Shown: in pieces, positions 16,743-24,988 of the stretch
Layout: the number at the start of each line of letters is the position of its first letter
How positions within the stretch are numbered: the stretch's first letter is position 1
NCBI RefSeq assembly: GCF_023242315.1
Contig: NZ_JALLIY010000001.1
Location: 1 to 64,000 of the forward strand
Reading direction: 5' to 3'
From: Pseudomonas sp. MWU13-2105
Lineage (GTDB): Bacteria > Pseudomonadota > Gammaproteobacteria > Pseudomonadales > Pseudomonadaceae
DNA length: 64,000 nucleotides
Notes under the pieces: model-generated
Told to the model about the DNA's origin: nothing
Databases searched by the model: none
The model's input: the letters and a program-made list of their open reading frames with translations, nothing else
Program-made: the position numbers and the translations under genes

Positions 16743-16911
16743 GGTGCACCCCTCGTATTTGTTGGTCTCACAGAAGCGTAGACCTACACGGCCTATACGG
16801 AAGCATTCAGCAAGCCAGGGTGGCGCAGCGCAACATCCGCGCAAAATGTGCAGGCATTTTTTATCCGCGCCACTAGAATGCGTCCATCGGGAACCCGCCT
16901 ACGGAATCGTC

Positions 16912-18402
16912 ATGCCGCTTCGCTCAGTGCTCTACTCGCAACGCTCGCTGATCCTGACGCTGATCGCCTTGCTGGCCAGCGGTTTCCTCGCGACCTCCCT
17001 GCTCAGCTACTACGCCTCACGCGCCTCGATCCGCGACGGTATCGTCAACACCGAACTGCCCTTGACTTCCGACACGGTCTATTCGGAAATCCAGAAGGAC
17101 CTGGTCCGCCCGGTGCTGATTTCCTCGATGATGGCCCGCGACACCTTCATGCGTGACTGGGTGGTGGCCGGCGAGCGCGATTCGCAGCAGATGACCCGCT
17201 ACCTCAACGAAGTCATGACCCATTACGGCGCCTACACCGCCTTCTTCGTCTCCAACAGCAACCTGACCTATTACCAGGCCAAGGGCGTGCTGAAAAAAAT
17301 CCGTATCGACGAGCCCAATGACCTCTGGTACTTCCGCGTGCGGGACATGCAAGCGCCCTATGAGATCAATGTCGACCCGGACACCGCCAACAATAACCGC
17401 CTGACCTTCTTCATCAACTACAAGGTCTTCGACTACGACGAGCACTTCATCGGCGCCGCCGGTGTCGGTCTGACCGTGGACGCGGTGGTCAAGCTGATCG
17501 ACAAGTACCAGCAGCGCTACCAGCGCAGCGTGTACTTCGTCGACACTTTCGGCCGCCTGGTACTGACCGGTGCCGACGGCGGCCCCGAAGGCGCCCGGGC
17601 CGGACAGTCGCTGAACGAGCTGGCGAGCATGAAGAACCTGCAGGCCAAGCTGCCCAAACCGCATGATGGCAGCTACGAATACGCGGAACCGGACGGCAAG
17701 GGGCATTTCCTCAACGTACGCTTCATTCCGGAGCTGAACTGGTACCTGTTCGTCGACAAGCGTGAAGACGGTGCCCTCAGCGGGATTCGCCAGTCGCTGT
17801 ACCTGAACCTGCTGATCTGCCTGCTGGTCAGCCTGATCGTGCTGGCCCTGCTCAACCGCGTGGTGCATCGCTACCAGCGCAGGATCCAGGCCCTGGCGAC
17901 GCTCGACAGCCTCACCGGCCTGCCCAACCGCCGAGGCTTCGACCTGCTGGCGGCCCAGGCCCTGCATGAAGCCCAACGCGAACCCAAGCCGCTGACCGCG
18001 CTGCTGCTGGATCTGGACCACTTCAAGCAACTCAACGACAGCCACGGCCACCTTGCCGGCGATGCCGTGCTGAGCGGATTTGCCCGAGACCTGGAGAACT
18101 GCCTGCGTCAGTCGGAAATCATTTGCCGCTGGGGCGGCGAGGAATTCATTGTCCTGCTCAAGGACACCGACGGCGCCAATGCCCAACTGATCGCCGAGAA
18201 AATTCGCCGACATATCGAGCAACAGCGTTACAGCTACAACGGCCAGAGCCTGCAACTGACCGTCAGCATCGGCCTGACCTCACTGCAACAGGACGACACC
18301 CTGCACAGCCTGCTGGCCCGGGCCGATCACGCGCTGTACCGGGCCAAACAGAGCGGACGCAACCGCGTCTGCAGCGACCTGCTGAAATCCGCCCATGCAT
18401 GA
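16912..18402 (+). CDS. Membrane diguanylate cyclase: periplasmic Cache domain plus GGDEF
   Basis: 496 residues. TM helix at ~12-33, a periplasmic double-Cache-type region (~40-300; SNSNLTYYQAKGV, WYFRVRDMQAPYEINVDP), a second TM at ~305-325, then GGDEF with GGEEF at 408-412. The active-site motif is intact, so c-di-GMP synthesis is expected. The inhibitory site six residues upstream reads R399-Q-S-E402 in place of RxxD, so product inhibition is probably weak. ATG 16912 is chosen because TM1 starts right after it. The CWC gene overlaps its 3' end by 8 bases. Confidence 0.92.
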   Translation: MPLRSVLYSQRSLILTLIALLASGFLATSLLSYYASRASIRDGIVNTELPLTSDTVYSEIQKDLVRPVLISSMMARDTFMRDWVVAGERDSQQMTRYLNEVMTHYGAYTAFFVSNSNLTYYQAKGVLKKIRIDEPNDLWYFRVRDMQAPYEINVDPDTANNNRLTFFINYKVFDYDEHFIGAAGVGLTVDAVVKLIDKYQQRYQRSVYFVDTFGRLVLTGADGGPEGARAGQSLNELASMKNLQAKLPKPHDGSYEYAEPDGKGHFLNVRFIPELNWYLFVDKREDGALSGIRQSLYLNLLICLLVSLIVLALLNRVVHRYQRRIQALATLDSLTGLPNRRGFDLLAAQALHEAQREPKPLTALLLDLDHFKQLNDSHGHLAGDAVLSGFARDLENCLRQSEIICRWGGEEFIVLLKDTDGANAQLIAEKIRRHIEQQRYSYNGQSLQLTVSIGLTSLQQDDTLHSLLARADHALYRAKQSGRNRVCSDLLKSAHA

Positions 18403-18613
18403 CCCCAGCCGCTGCCCGGCCTGCGGTGCGCAAAACGACTGCGCCCTGGCCGACCCGCGTAGCGCCGACCGGCCCTGCTGGTGCTACAGCGTCAGCATCG
18501 ACCCGGCGCGACTCCAAGCGCTGCCCGACGAACTGCGCAACGCCGCCTGCCTGTGTCCGCGTTGCGCGCAAGTGGATGAGCAACTGAAGACGCCCCCACG
18601 ATCGACGCCATGA
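18395..18613 (+). CDS. Cysteine-rich CWC family protein
   Basis: 72 residues with CPACGAQNDCA at the N-terminus, PCWCY in the middle (the C-W-C that names the family) and CLCPRCA near the end. These Cys pairs probably bind zinc; the molecular role is unknown. It overlaps the diguanylate cyclase by 8 bases and precedes the pseudouridine synthase by 34 bases on the same strand, so the three are likely co-transcribed. Confidence 0.85.
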   Translation: MHDPSRCPACGAQNDCALADPRSADRPCWCYSVSIDPARLQALPDELRNAACLCPRCAQVDEQLKTPPRSTP

Positions 18614-18647
18614 CGTAAACTGCCTGCCCACCCCGAAGCCTTCAGCC

Positions 18648-19340
18648 ATGCGCCTTGACCGTTTCCTCAGCAACCTGCCGCGCTTCAACCGCCAACAGGT
18701 GCGCCTGTTGCTGGTGCAAGGACGGATCCGGGTCGACGGCCTGATCATCGCCGATCCCCATCACGAAGTCCGCGAGTTCAGCCAGGTCGAAGTCGATGAC
18801 GAAGTGCTGCAGGCAGGCCGCCCGCCGCGCTACTTCATGCTGCACAAACCCCAGGGCTGCGTCAGTGCCACCCGCGATCCGCAGCACCGCACGGTCCTCG
18901 ATCTGATCGACGAACCCGACGCCCTTGAGCTGCACATCGCCGGCCGCCTGGACTTCAACACCACCGGGCTGATGGTCCTGACCAACGATGGCCAGTGGTC
19001 GCGCCGATTGACCCAGCCACGGACCAAACTGCCCAAGGTCTACTACGTGGAGACCGAGCAGGTCATAGGCGCCGAATACGCCGAGACCTTCGCCCGCGGC
19101 CTGTACTTCGCCTTCGAGGACCTCACCACCCTGCCCGCCACGCTGGAGTTGCTCGGCCCGCGCAGCGCCCGCTTGAGCATCGTCGAAGGCCGCTATCACC
19201 AGGTCAAGCGCATGTTCGGCCACTTCGACAACAAGGTCCTGCGCCTGCACCGCGAAGCCATGGGCCCACTGGTGCTGGACGAGCACCTGGCCCCGGGGCA
19301 ATACCGCCCGCTGCGCGCCGAAGAAATCGGGCTGATCTGA
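18648..19340 (+). CDS. RsuA-family pseudouridine synthase
   Basis: 230 residues. N-terminal S4 RNA-binding domain (MRLDRFLSNLPRFNRQQVRL to ~55), then the RsuA/RluB/E/F catalytic domain. The motif GRLDFNTTGL at 99-108 contains the catalytic Asp102, and EGRYHQVKRMFG is the conserved C-terminal motif. Such enzymes convert a uridine in rRNA to pseudouridine; RsuA itself acts on 16S U516. The exact target is not readable from sequence, so RluE/RluF-type activity cannot be excluded. Confidence 0.9.
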   Translation: MRLDRFLSNLPRFNRQQVRLLLVQGRIRVDGLIIADPHHEVREFSQVEVDDEVLQAGRPPRYFMLHKPQGCVSATRDPQHRTVLDLIDEPDALELHIAGRLDFNTTGLMVLTNDGQWSRRLTQPRTKLPKVYYVETEQVIGAEYAETFARGLYFAFEDLTTLPATLELLGPRSARLSIVEGRYHQVKRMFGHFDNKVLRLHREAMGPLVLDEHLAPGQYRPLRAEEIGLI

Positions 19341-19657
19341 GCCGCGACGACGACCGCTGGGCAGAAGTCACCGACTTATGACAAATCGTTCCTTGCGCAA
19401 TCGCCTGACGCCTGCTTGAATCAGACCGTCAGCCGAAATATGACTGACAAGTCACACCATCATTCCAAGAAACTCTTTGTCGGCTGCGAGGCCCACCGGC
19501 TCTCGCTTTCCGGCAGATTGCCCGCCTATAACAACACCCGTCGGCCAGGCTTCAACGGACCGACATGGGCCTGCAAAATTCCAGGCGAATGCCTACCTGT
19601 CATATAGCTCGTGCACAGTTCGTTGCGCGCATACCCGCTAGCCAGGAGTCTTTTGAC
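19341..19657. promoter_or_regulatory. Intergenic region upstream of phaG
   Basis: 317 bases without a gene; more A/T-rich than the flanks (tgacaagtcacaccatcatt). It must contain the phaG promoter. I could not identify a clear sigma-factor element. The phaG ribosome site ccaggag is at 19641-19647. Confidence 0.45.
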
Positions 19658-20545
19658 ATGAGGCCAGAAATCGCTGTGTTGGATATACAGGGGCAGTATC
19701 GGGTTTACACGGAGTTCTATCGCGCAGATGCCGCAGAAAAGACCATCATCCTGGTCAACGGCTCGATGGCCACCACTGCGTCGTTTGCACAGACCGTGAA
19801 GAATCTGCACCCGCAATACAATGTCGTGTGCTATGACCAGCCCTACGCGGGCAAGTCCAAGGCCCACAACCGTCACGAGAAAATGCTGACCAAAGAAGTC
19901 GAAGGACAGATCCTCCTGGAGCTGATCGACCACTTCGCCGCCGAGCACGTGATGTCCTTTTCCTGGGGCAGCGCGGCGACCCTGGTGGCCCTGGCGCACC
20001 AGCCACGACGGATCGAAAAGGCAGTGATCAGCTCCTTCTCGCCGGTGCTCAGCGAACCGATGCGCGATTACCTGGAACGGGGCGTCGACTACCTCAGCGC
20101 CTGCGACCGCGACCGCATGGGCCACCTGGTCAACAGCACCATCGGCAAGCACCTGCCGTCGCTGTTCAAGCGCTACAACTACCGGCATGTCAGCAGCCTG
20201 GCCGAGCATGAATACGAGCAGATGCATTTCCATATCGGCCATGTGCTCAACAGTGACCGGCTGTGCTACCTGACGGCGGCGAAACGGATCGAGGTACCGG
20301 TGCTGTTCATGAATGGCGAATGGGACGAATACACCTCGCCACACGATGCGCTGCAATTCGGCCAGCATGTGCGCCATAGCCACTTCACCACGATCCGCAG
20401 CACCGGGCATTTTCTCGACATGGAACACAAGTCCGCGTGCCGCGACAGCCGCCACGCGTTGCTGGAGTTCCTCAAGCCGACACACCAGGAAAGCCGATCG
20501 CGCTATTACCGACACGTTCAGGAGCACCATGCACAAGCCATGTGA
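19658..20545 (+). CDS. phaG: PhaG: (R)-3-hydroxyacyl-ACP:CoA transacylase / thioesterase-type enzyme
   Basis: 295 residues, alpha/beta-hydrolase fold. Strongly resembles P. putida PhaG from the first residues (MRPEIAVLDIQGQYRVYTEF), and more distantly RhlA. PhaG moves 3-hydroxyacyl groups from fatty-acid synthesis toward medium-chain polyhydroxyalkanoate. Residues at catalytic positions are D60, S102 (in SFSWG), D223 and H251 (GHFLD). The HX4D motif I recall at 177-182 of P. putida PhaG reads HVSSLA here, so D182 is Ala, as in RhlA. ATG 19658 follows ccaggag. Single gene. Confidence 0.92.
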   Translation: MRPEIAVLDIQGQYRVYTEFYRADAAEKTIILVNGSMATTASFAQTVKNLHPQYNVVCYDQPYAGKSKAHNRHEKMLTKEVEGQILLELIDHFAAEHVMSFSWGSAATLVALAHQPRRIEKAVISSFSPVLSEPMRDYLERGVDYLSACDRDRMGHLVNSTIGKHLPSLFKRYNYRHVSSLAEHEYEQMHFHIGHVLNSDRLCYLTAAKRIEVPVLFMNGEWDEYTSPHDALQFGQHVRHSHFTTIRSTGHFLDMEHKSACRDSRHALLEFLKPTHQESRSRYYRHVQEHHAQAM

Positions 20546-20839
20546 ACGAGGGCCGTCACGGGTTTGCAGAGTTCTGGCGAACGAACACAAATCCCGTGAT
20601 GGACGCCAACCCCTTGTAGGAACCTGACTTGTCGGGACGCCGCATCGCAGCGATGAGGCCCGAGCGGCCGTCAGAAGTCTCGCAGGCAAGCCCCGCCCCG
20701 TCGGAAACCGCGCTCGGCCTTGCTGACGGGTATTGCTCTTGCGTGCGCCAGCGCCACCCCGACATGCTTGTTAAAACACAGATTTTCAAAGAAAAACTTC
20801 AAATCCTCGGCGACATCTGGTACAAAGTCAGCCGTCCGA

Positions 20840-20913
20840 GCGGGTGTCGTATAATGGCATTACTCCAGCTTCCCAAGCTGATAACGAGGGTTCGATTCCC
20901 TTCACCCGCTCCA
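20840..20913 (+). tRNA. tRNA-Gly (anticodon CCC)
   Basis: 74 nt including an encoded CCA. Acceptor arm gcgggtg/cacccgc, anticodon loop ttcccaa (anticodon CCC), and T-loop gggttcgattccc. It closely follows the E. coli glyU pattern. A possible promoter ttcaaa-17-tacaaa lies just upstream, and a T7-tailed terminator follows. Confidence 0.95.
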
Positions 20914-20958
20914 ATCGAATCCAGTCTGACGTTGCTGAACAGCGCGACGAAGACAAAA

Positions 20959-20987
20959 GAAAACCGGCCCTGGTGGCCGGTTTTTTT
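20959..20987 (+). terminator. Rho-independent terminator of tRNA-Gly
   Basis: Stem aaaaccggcc/ggccggtttt with a short loop and a run of seven T residues, 45 bases past the tRNA. Confidence 0.9.
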
Positions 20988-20997
20988 ATGGGCGGGT

Positions 20998-21171
20998 ATG
21001 AAACAGCTATGGGGTGCAGAAATCGGCTCACCTGAAGGGGATGAGCTGGAAGCTCTTGCGCTGCTCATCGAAAAATACGAAGACGAGCATTATCCAATGC
21101 CACCTTCCGACTCGATTGAAGCGATTAGTCCGGAGGGCGTCCCTCTAGGCAGGAACCTGCACCGGATCTGA
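20998..21171 (+). pseudogene. Truncated HigA-like antitoxin remnant
   Basis: 57 codons. The first ~45 (LWGAEIGSPEGDELEALALL, then IEKYEDEHYPMPPSDSIEAI) match the N-terminal region of HigA/HTH-type antitoxin proteins, where the helix-turn-helix should follow with RFRMEQ. Here the frame diverges into SPEGVPLGRNLHRI and stops, so the DNA-binding domain is missing. No toxin gene is adjacent. It sits 84 bases past the tRNA-Gly gene. It is likely the residue of a lost toxin-antitoxin pair or integrated element. Confidence 0.7.
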
Positions 21172-21244
21172 AAAGCTCACCCAGACTCACCTTTACAAGG
21201 CCCGCCCCCGCGTGGCTCCATAAGGTATTTTTGGGCGCATACGC

Positions 21245-22108
21245 ATGGATATCGAGCTGGCTAAAACCTTCCTGGAAATCGTCAGATGCGGCAGTCTGAT
21301 TGCCGCCGCGCAGCGATTGCATGTGACCCAGACGGCGATAACCGCCCGCGTGCAAAAGCTCGAAAGCAGTCTCAACAGCAGGTTATTCGTACGCAATAAA
21401 GCCGGTGCCAAACTGACCGCGGACGGGGAAGCCTTCGTTGTCTATGCCAACCAGCTGGTACACACCTGGGAAGCCGCGGTCAGGGATCTACCCTTGCCCG
21501 AAGGCTTTCATAAAATGTTGCATATCGGTGGCGAAGTCAGTTTATGCAATCCGCTGATTCTGGATTGGGTTGGTGAAATCCAGAAATCCATACCGACGCA
21601 TGCCATCAAAACAGAAATCCGGGACGGCTCAACGCTATTGCGGCAATTGGAGCTTGGCCTTCTGGATGCGGCCCTGGTCTATCAACCGGCCTACTGGCCC
21701 GATCTGCAAGTCGAGCAGATTCTCGAAGAGAAATTGATCCTGGTCCGCCTGATCGCCAAGCCTGAACCTTATGTCTACATCGATTGGGGCGATGGTTTTC
21801 GGCAAGCCCACGATGCGGCCTTGCCGGAGAAGGCCAAGGCGGCGCTTTCCTTCAACCTGGGACCGGTGGCCCTGCAATATATTCTCGACAATGGCGGATC
21901 GGGCTACTTCAGAACCCGAGTGGTGCAATCCTATATTGAAAGCGGCATTCTTGAGCGCGTCAGCTGCGCTCCTGAGTTCAGCTACCCGACCTTCCTGGTC
22001 TACTCCCGTAGCCGATCATCCGTCGAACTGCAGCTCGCCATAAAGCTGTTGAAAGACATTGTCACTCGCGATAGCGATTGGTCTCAACGCTGGGACCCGC
22101 TGATCTGA
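21245..22108 (+). CDS. LysR-family transcriptional regulator
   Basis: 287 residues. HTH region MDIELAKTFLEIVRCGSLIA through HVTQTAITARVQKLESSL, then a substrate-binding domain (DGSTLLRQLELGLLDAALVYQP). Codon use and base composition are more A/T-rich than most genes here. It ends directly against the stop of the convergent HPP-CBS gene (22108/22109), leaving no spacer. The regulated target is unclear. Confidence 0.88.
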   Translation: MDIELAKTFLEIVRCGSLIAAAQRLHVTQTAITARVQKLESSLNSRLFVRNKAGAKLTADGEAFVVYANQLVHTWEAAVRDLPLPEGFHKMLHIGGEVSLCNPLILDWVGEIQKSIPTHAIKTEIRDGSTLLRQLELGLLDAALVYQPAYWPDLQVEQILEEKLILVRLIAKPEPYVYIDWGDGFRQAHDAALPEKAKAALSFNLGPVALQYILDNGGSGYFRTRVVQSYIESGILERVSCAPEFSYPTFLVYSRSRSSVELQLAIKLLKDIVTRDSDWSQRWDPLI

Positions 22109-23233
22109 CTAATGCAGGTGCACGATCAGGTCGCGGTGCAAGGCCGCGATCAAGTCCGTCTGTGTAATCACCCCGACAAACAGGTCATTTTGCAGAACCG
22201 GGATACAGTGCAAGCCCTGCGTTGACAATAACGGTATCAGCTCAACAATGTGGGTCGTTGTCGTCACGCAGGTCACCGGGGCGTGCATGATGTCTTTCAA
22301 CAAGGTTTTTTTCTTGACCCCGAACACACCTGGCAACCCGCTGCTCCGACTGGTTGCCGGGTGTTTGATAATATCCGTCAGGCTGATGATACCGACGATA
22401 TGTTTTTCCTCATTCAGCACGGGCAAGGTTTTGATGTGGTGATGCATCAGGATCCGCACCGCTTCTTTGATCGTGGTTTCCGACGTCCCTGACAGCACAT
22501 CCTTCGACATGATCTGCGAGGCCTGGATATCCCCCATGCTTCGTCTTAACGCGTGCTTTTCAGTGGATCGAATAATTCTTTCCAGGTCCTCTCTCGTTAC
22601 GTCAACAAATCCGTCAACATCCGCCAAAGCTGCGTCAAGGTCATCACTATTGAAACCGACCCTCTCGAACGGAGGGATATCCCGGGTGTGATTGATCTCT
22701 GCCGCTGGATTGATATGGGCCTTGGGATAACGCACGCCGGTCAGATTATTGAATACCAGTGCGCATCCCAAGAGCGTCGCGGCATTGAGCATCACCGGAT
22801 AAAAGACCTGCAGGCCCAAGGGTGCCAGATCGGCTTGAGACAAGACCACACAAAGCGCAACAGCCCCGCCGGGAGGGTGCAGGCAGCGCAGAACACACAT
22901 CGCCCCAATCGCCAACCCCACCGCGACACTGGCGCTTAAAAAAGAATGGCCGAGTAGCGGCACCGTAATCAATGCAGCCACCGTGGCGACAAAATAGCTG
23001 CCGACTATCGACCAGGGCTGAGCCAGCGTGCCGGTAGAAACCGCGAACAACAAAACAGCCGATGCGCCGACTGGCCCGACAAGATGAAGTGTCAACTCCA
23101 GCCCATAGAAGTATTGGCACACCAGCGACGTGACAAGAACCCCCGCACACGCTCCGACTGACGCGCGCAACCACTCCCTGGGCTTGGTATTGGATGATGC
23201 CGGGTAAAAACCCGAGAAGACAGACTTGAGCAT
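22109..23233 (-). CDS. HPP-family integral membrane protein with two C-terminal CBS domains
   Basis: 374 residues. Residues ~15-165 hold four to five membrane helices with the family motif LRCLHPPGGAVAL. The C-terminal half has two CBS modules (~238-295, QIMSKDVLSGTSETTIKEAV; ~310-370, DIMHAPVTCVTTTTHIVELI) that typically bind adenine nucleotides. HPP proteins have been linked to nitrite transport in cyanobacteria and plants; here the substrate is unknown. ATG 23233 is only 14 bases from a strong hairpin with T-run (23248-23275). Lower GC than the core genes. Confidence 0.88.
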   Translation of the reverse strand: MLKSVFSGFYPASSNTKPREWLRASVGACAGVLVTSLVCQYFYGLELTLHLVGPVGASAVLLFAVSTGTLAQPWSIVGSYFVATVAALITVPLLGHSFLSASVAVGLAIGAMCVLRCLHPPGGAVALCVVLSQADLAPLGLQVFYPVMLNAATLLGCALVFNNLTGVRYPKAHINPAAEINHTRDIPPFERVGFNSDDLDAALADVDGFVDVTREDLERIIRSTEKHALRRSMGDIQASQIMSKDVLSGTSETTIKEAVRILMHHHIKTLPVLNEEKHIVGIISLTDIIKHPATSRSSGLPGVFGVKKKTLLKDIMHAPVTCVTTTTHIVELIPLLSTQGLHCIPVLQNDLFVGVITQTDLIAALHRDLIVHLH

Positions 23234-23247
23234 TTTTCACGCTTAAT

Positions 23248-23275
23248 AAAAAGGCTCATTGATATCAATGAGCCT
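23248..23275 (-). terminator. 24-bp perfect palindrome with U-tract just upstream of the HPP gene
   Basis: Positions 23252-23275 are a perfect 24-base palindrome centred on gatatc. Read on the minus strand it is followed by TTTTT and lies 14 bases before the HPP start codon. As a terminator it would end the upstream hydrolase transcript; as there is no room for another promoter, it could also act as an attenuator or an operator for the HPP gene. Confidence 0.65.
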
Positions 23276-23497
23276 GTGTACCGGGGGAGGCACGAAAAGA
23301 GCATTCCCTGGAGAATCAGGTCGCCATTTTGGCAACACTGAAACCAACAGACAAACGCAAAATATTGCTATATGAATGCATTTTTTTTGATATAAAAAAT
23401 CAATACTTTCATCCGCCCTAACTTTTTTCGAGTACCCGCGGCCGCCACGAACAGGCTCTTACCACCTGATGGAGAAGGCCTTTTCCGAGGAGTGAGG

Positions 23498-24307
23498 CTA
23501 GTGGGCCGAGTGAACCTTGACCCAGTCACTCACCTTTTGCACCACGACGCTCTCGACTCCGTTGTAACCATGATGCGCCATGGCTTCACAAGGTTTACCG
23601 GAGTCGTCCCCACCCTCTATCGTGATCAGTTCCTTGGCCGGGGCAGAAGAAAGATGGCCAAGAAGCCCCTGCGTCAATTCATAGGGGGTAACACGGCACC
23701 CATCATCACGATGATGCACAACCAACACCGGCACCTTGATACGAGACAGATCAAGCGCAGTGACGCTGCCCTCCCCCTCGAGAATGCTTGACGTCAGAAC
23801 CACGCCATTAAATAAACCATCCGATGCAAACTTTACGCTGACCGATGCTGCGGAAGTCGTTCCACGACTCGTACCGACCAGCCATAGCGGGATATTGGAT
23901 TTCTTCTTCAGAAACTCGGCGACATAACGAATATCCTGAGCGTATCTATAACTGTCCCGCGCAAGCCCGTCTGAGGGCATATCGACGACTGCAACTTGAA
24001 ACCCTTGAGCCGCCCATTGATCGCGCGTCCGGACTAGAAAGTTATTCTTGCCCGTGCGGATATCCCCATTATCACTGATACCAAGTTGACCATCCCCCCC
24101 AGAAAACAAAATCAAACTGGCTAGCGGGTGCTCTGGTGTTATTAGAATAAATCGTTCCGTCACCCCTGGCCGCGTAGCCAGGGTATTTGTGGTTGTCGTC
24201 ATCGCCGCCAACGCCGGAACGGCAACGCAGCTGATCAGTAGTACTCTGACAATCCAAGACAGGCGCAGCAGGACAGCGAAACGGGTGAGCTTTGCGAAGA
24301 ATGCCAT
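23498..24307 (-). CDS. Secreted alpha/beta-hydrolase family protein
   Basis: 269 residues. Long N-terminal export signal (LSWIVRVLLISCVAVPALAA, cleavage near residue 35). Nucleophile elbow LVGTSRGTTSA (G-T-S-R-G) with Ser, and a late His in MAHHGYNGVE. The fold is alpha/beta hydrolase (PVLVVHHRDDGC strand, with the likely acid). Substrate unknown. ATG 24307 has a gagg ribosome site. It shares the more A/T-rich composition of the neighbouring HPP and LysR genes. Confidence 0.82.
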   Translation of the reverse strand: MAFFAKLTRFAVLLRLSWIVRVLLISCVAVPALAAMTTTTNTLATRPGVTERFILITPEHPLASLILFSGGDGQLGISDNGDIRTGKNNFLVRTRDQWAAQGFQVAVVDMPSDGLARDSYRYAQDIRYVAEFLKKKSNIPLWLVGTSRGTTSAASVSVKFASDGLFNGVVLTSSILEGEGSVTALDLSRIKVPVLVVHHRDDGCRVTPYELTQGLLGHLSSAPAKELITIEGGDDSGKPCEAMAHHGYNGVESVVVQKVSDWVKVHSAH

Positions 24308-24452
24308 GAACGACCTCTGACCTGTTCAGATCCTTTGGTGGGAGTAATGGCAAAGTGACCACTCTTGAGAGTAGACACAAAACTGAACAAAGAAAGGTCG
24401 TCCCCCAAAGGGCATACCAACACAAGATCGTGATCAAGCCTTGCCGCCTGAA

Positions 24453-24884
24453 TCAGCCTTTGTTGCCTTCAGCCTGCTTCTTCAAGGCCGAGATCAACGC
24501 GCCATTTATCGTGGCCAACGACCCGTAGAGGGTCGACAACTCACCATTCAGCGCGGTGACTTGCTGCGCCTTCTGCTCCGGACTCATGTTCTTGTTCGCC
24601 AGAAGCTGCTGCAATTGGGCCTGTTTCTCGGCGATCATCTTCTGCAACCGCTCGATCTGCTTGCGCAGTTGCTTGATATGTTCCGGCTCCGAACTGGCCG
24701 CCTGGGCCTGGTCGGCTTTGGACGCGCTGATTCCGGCACCGGACAGGTTGACTTTGACCCCTGCCGAGCTGCCGGCCTCGACCTTGCTGTCCTTATCAGC
24801 CCCCTTGGACGGCTCGGTATCGAACGGGGACGGCGCGGGGACGACACTGGGAGTATTGATGTTGACGCTGCTGATGGAAACCAT
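24453..24884 (-). CDS. FlxA-like coiled-coil protein
   Basis: 143 residues. N-terminal ~65 residues are Ser/Ala/Pro-rich and probably disordered (TPSVVPAPSPFDTEPSKG). Residues ~68-105 form a Gln/Lys/Leu coiled coil (IKQLRKQIERLQKMIAEKQ), typical of the FlxA-like family. Function is unknown; some members are linked to flagellar regulons by name only. No signal peptide. Same strand as the cyclase gene 104 bases upstream. Confidence 0.72.
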   Translation of the reverse strand: MVSISSVNINTPSVVPAPSPFDTEPSKGADKDSKVEAGSSAGVKVNLSGAGISASKADQAQAASSEPEHIKQLRKQIERLQKMIAEKQAQLQQLLANKNMSPEQKAQQVTALNGELSTLYGSLATINGALISALKKQAEGNKG

Positions 24885-24988
24885 GACCAGAACTCATTCA
24901 GGTTTGTGTCTCCAAGACATCGACCTGAAATCAACGAACTTTAGCGATATTGTACAAATCCAGATACAACCACCGGCAATCGCCGCCG

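Noticed and set aside
20605..20720. REP-like sequence (ttgtaggaacctgacttgtc) downstream of phaG
   Set aside because: Arms are too degenerate to define boundaries; not listed as a feature.
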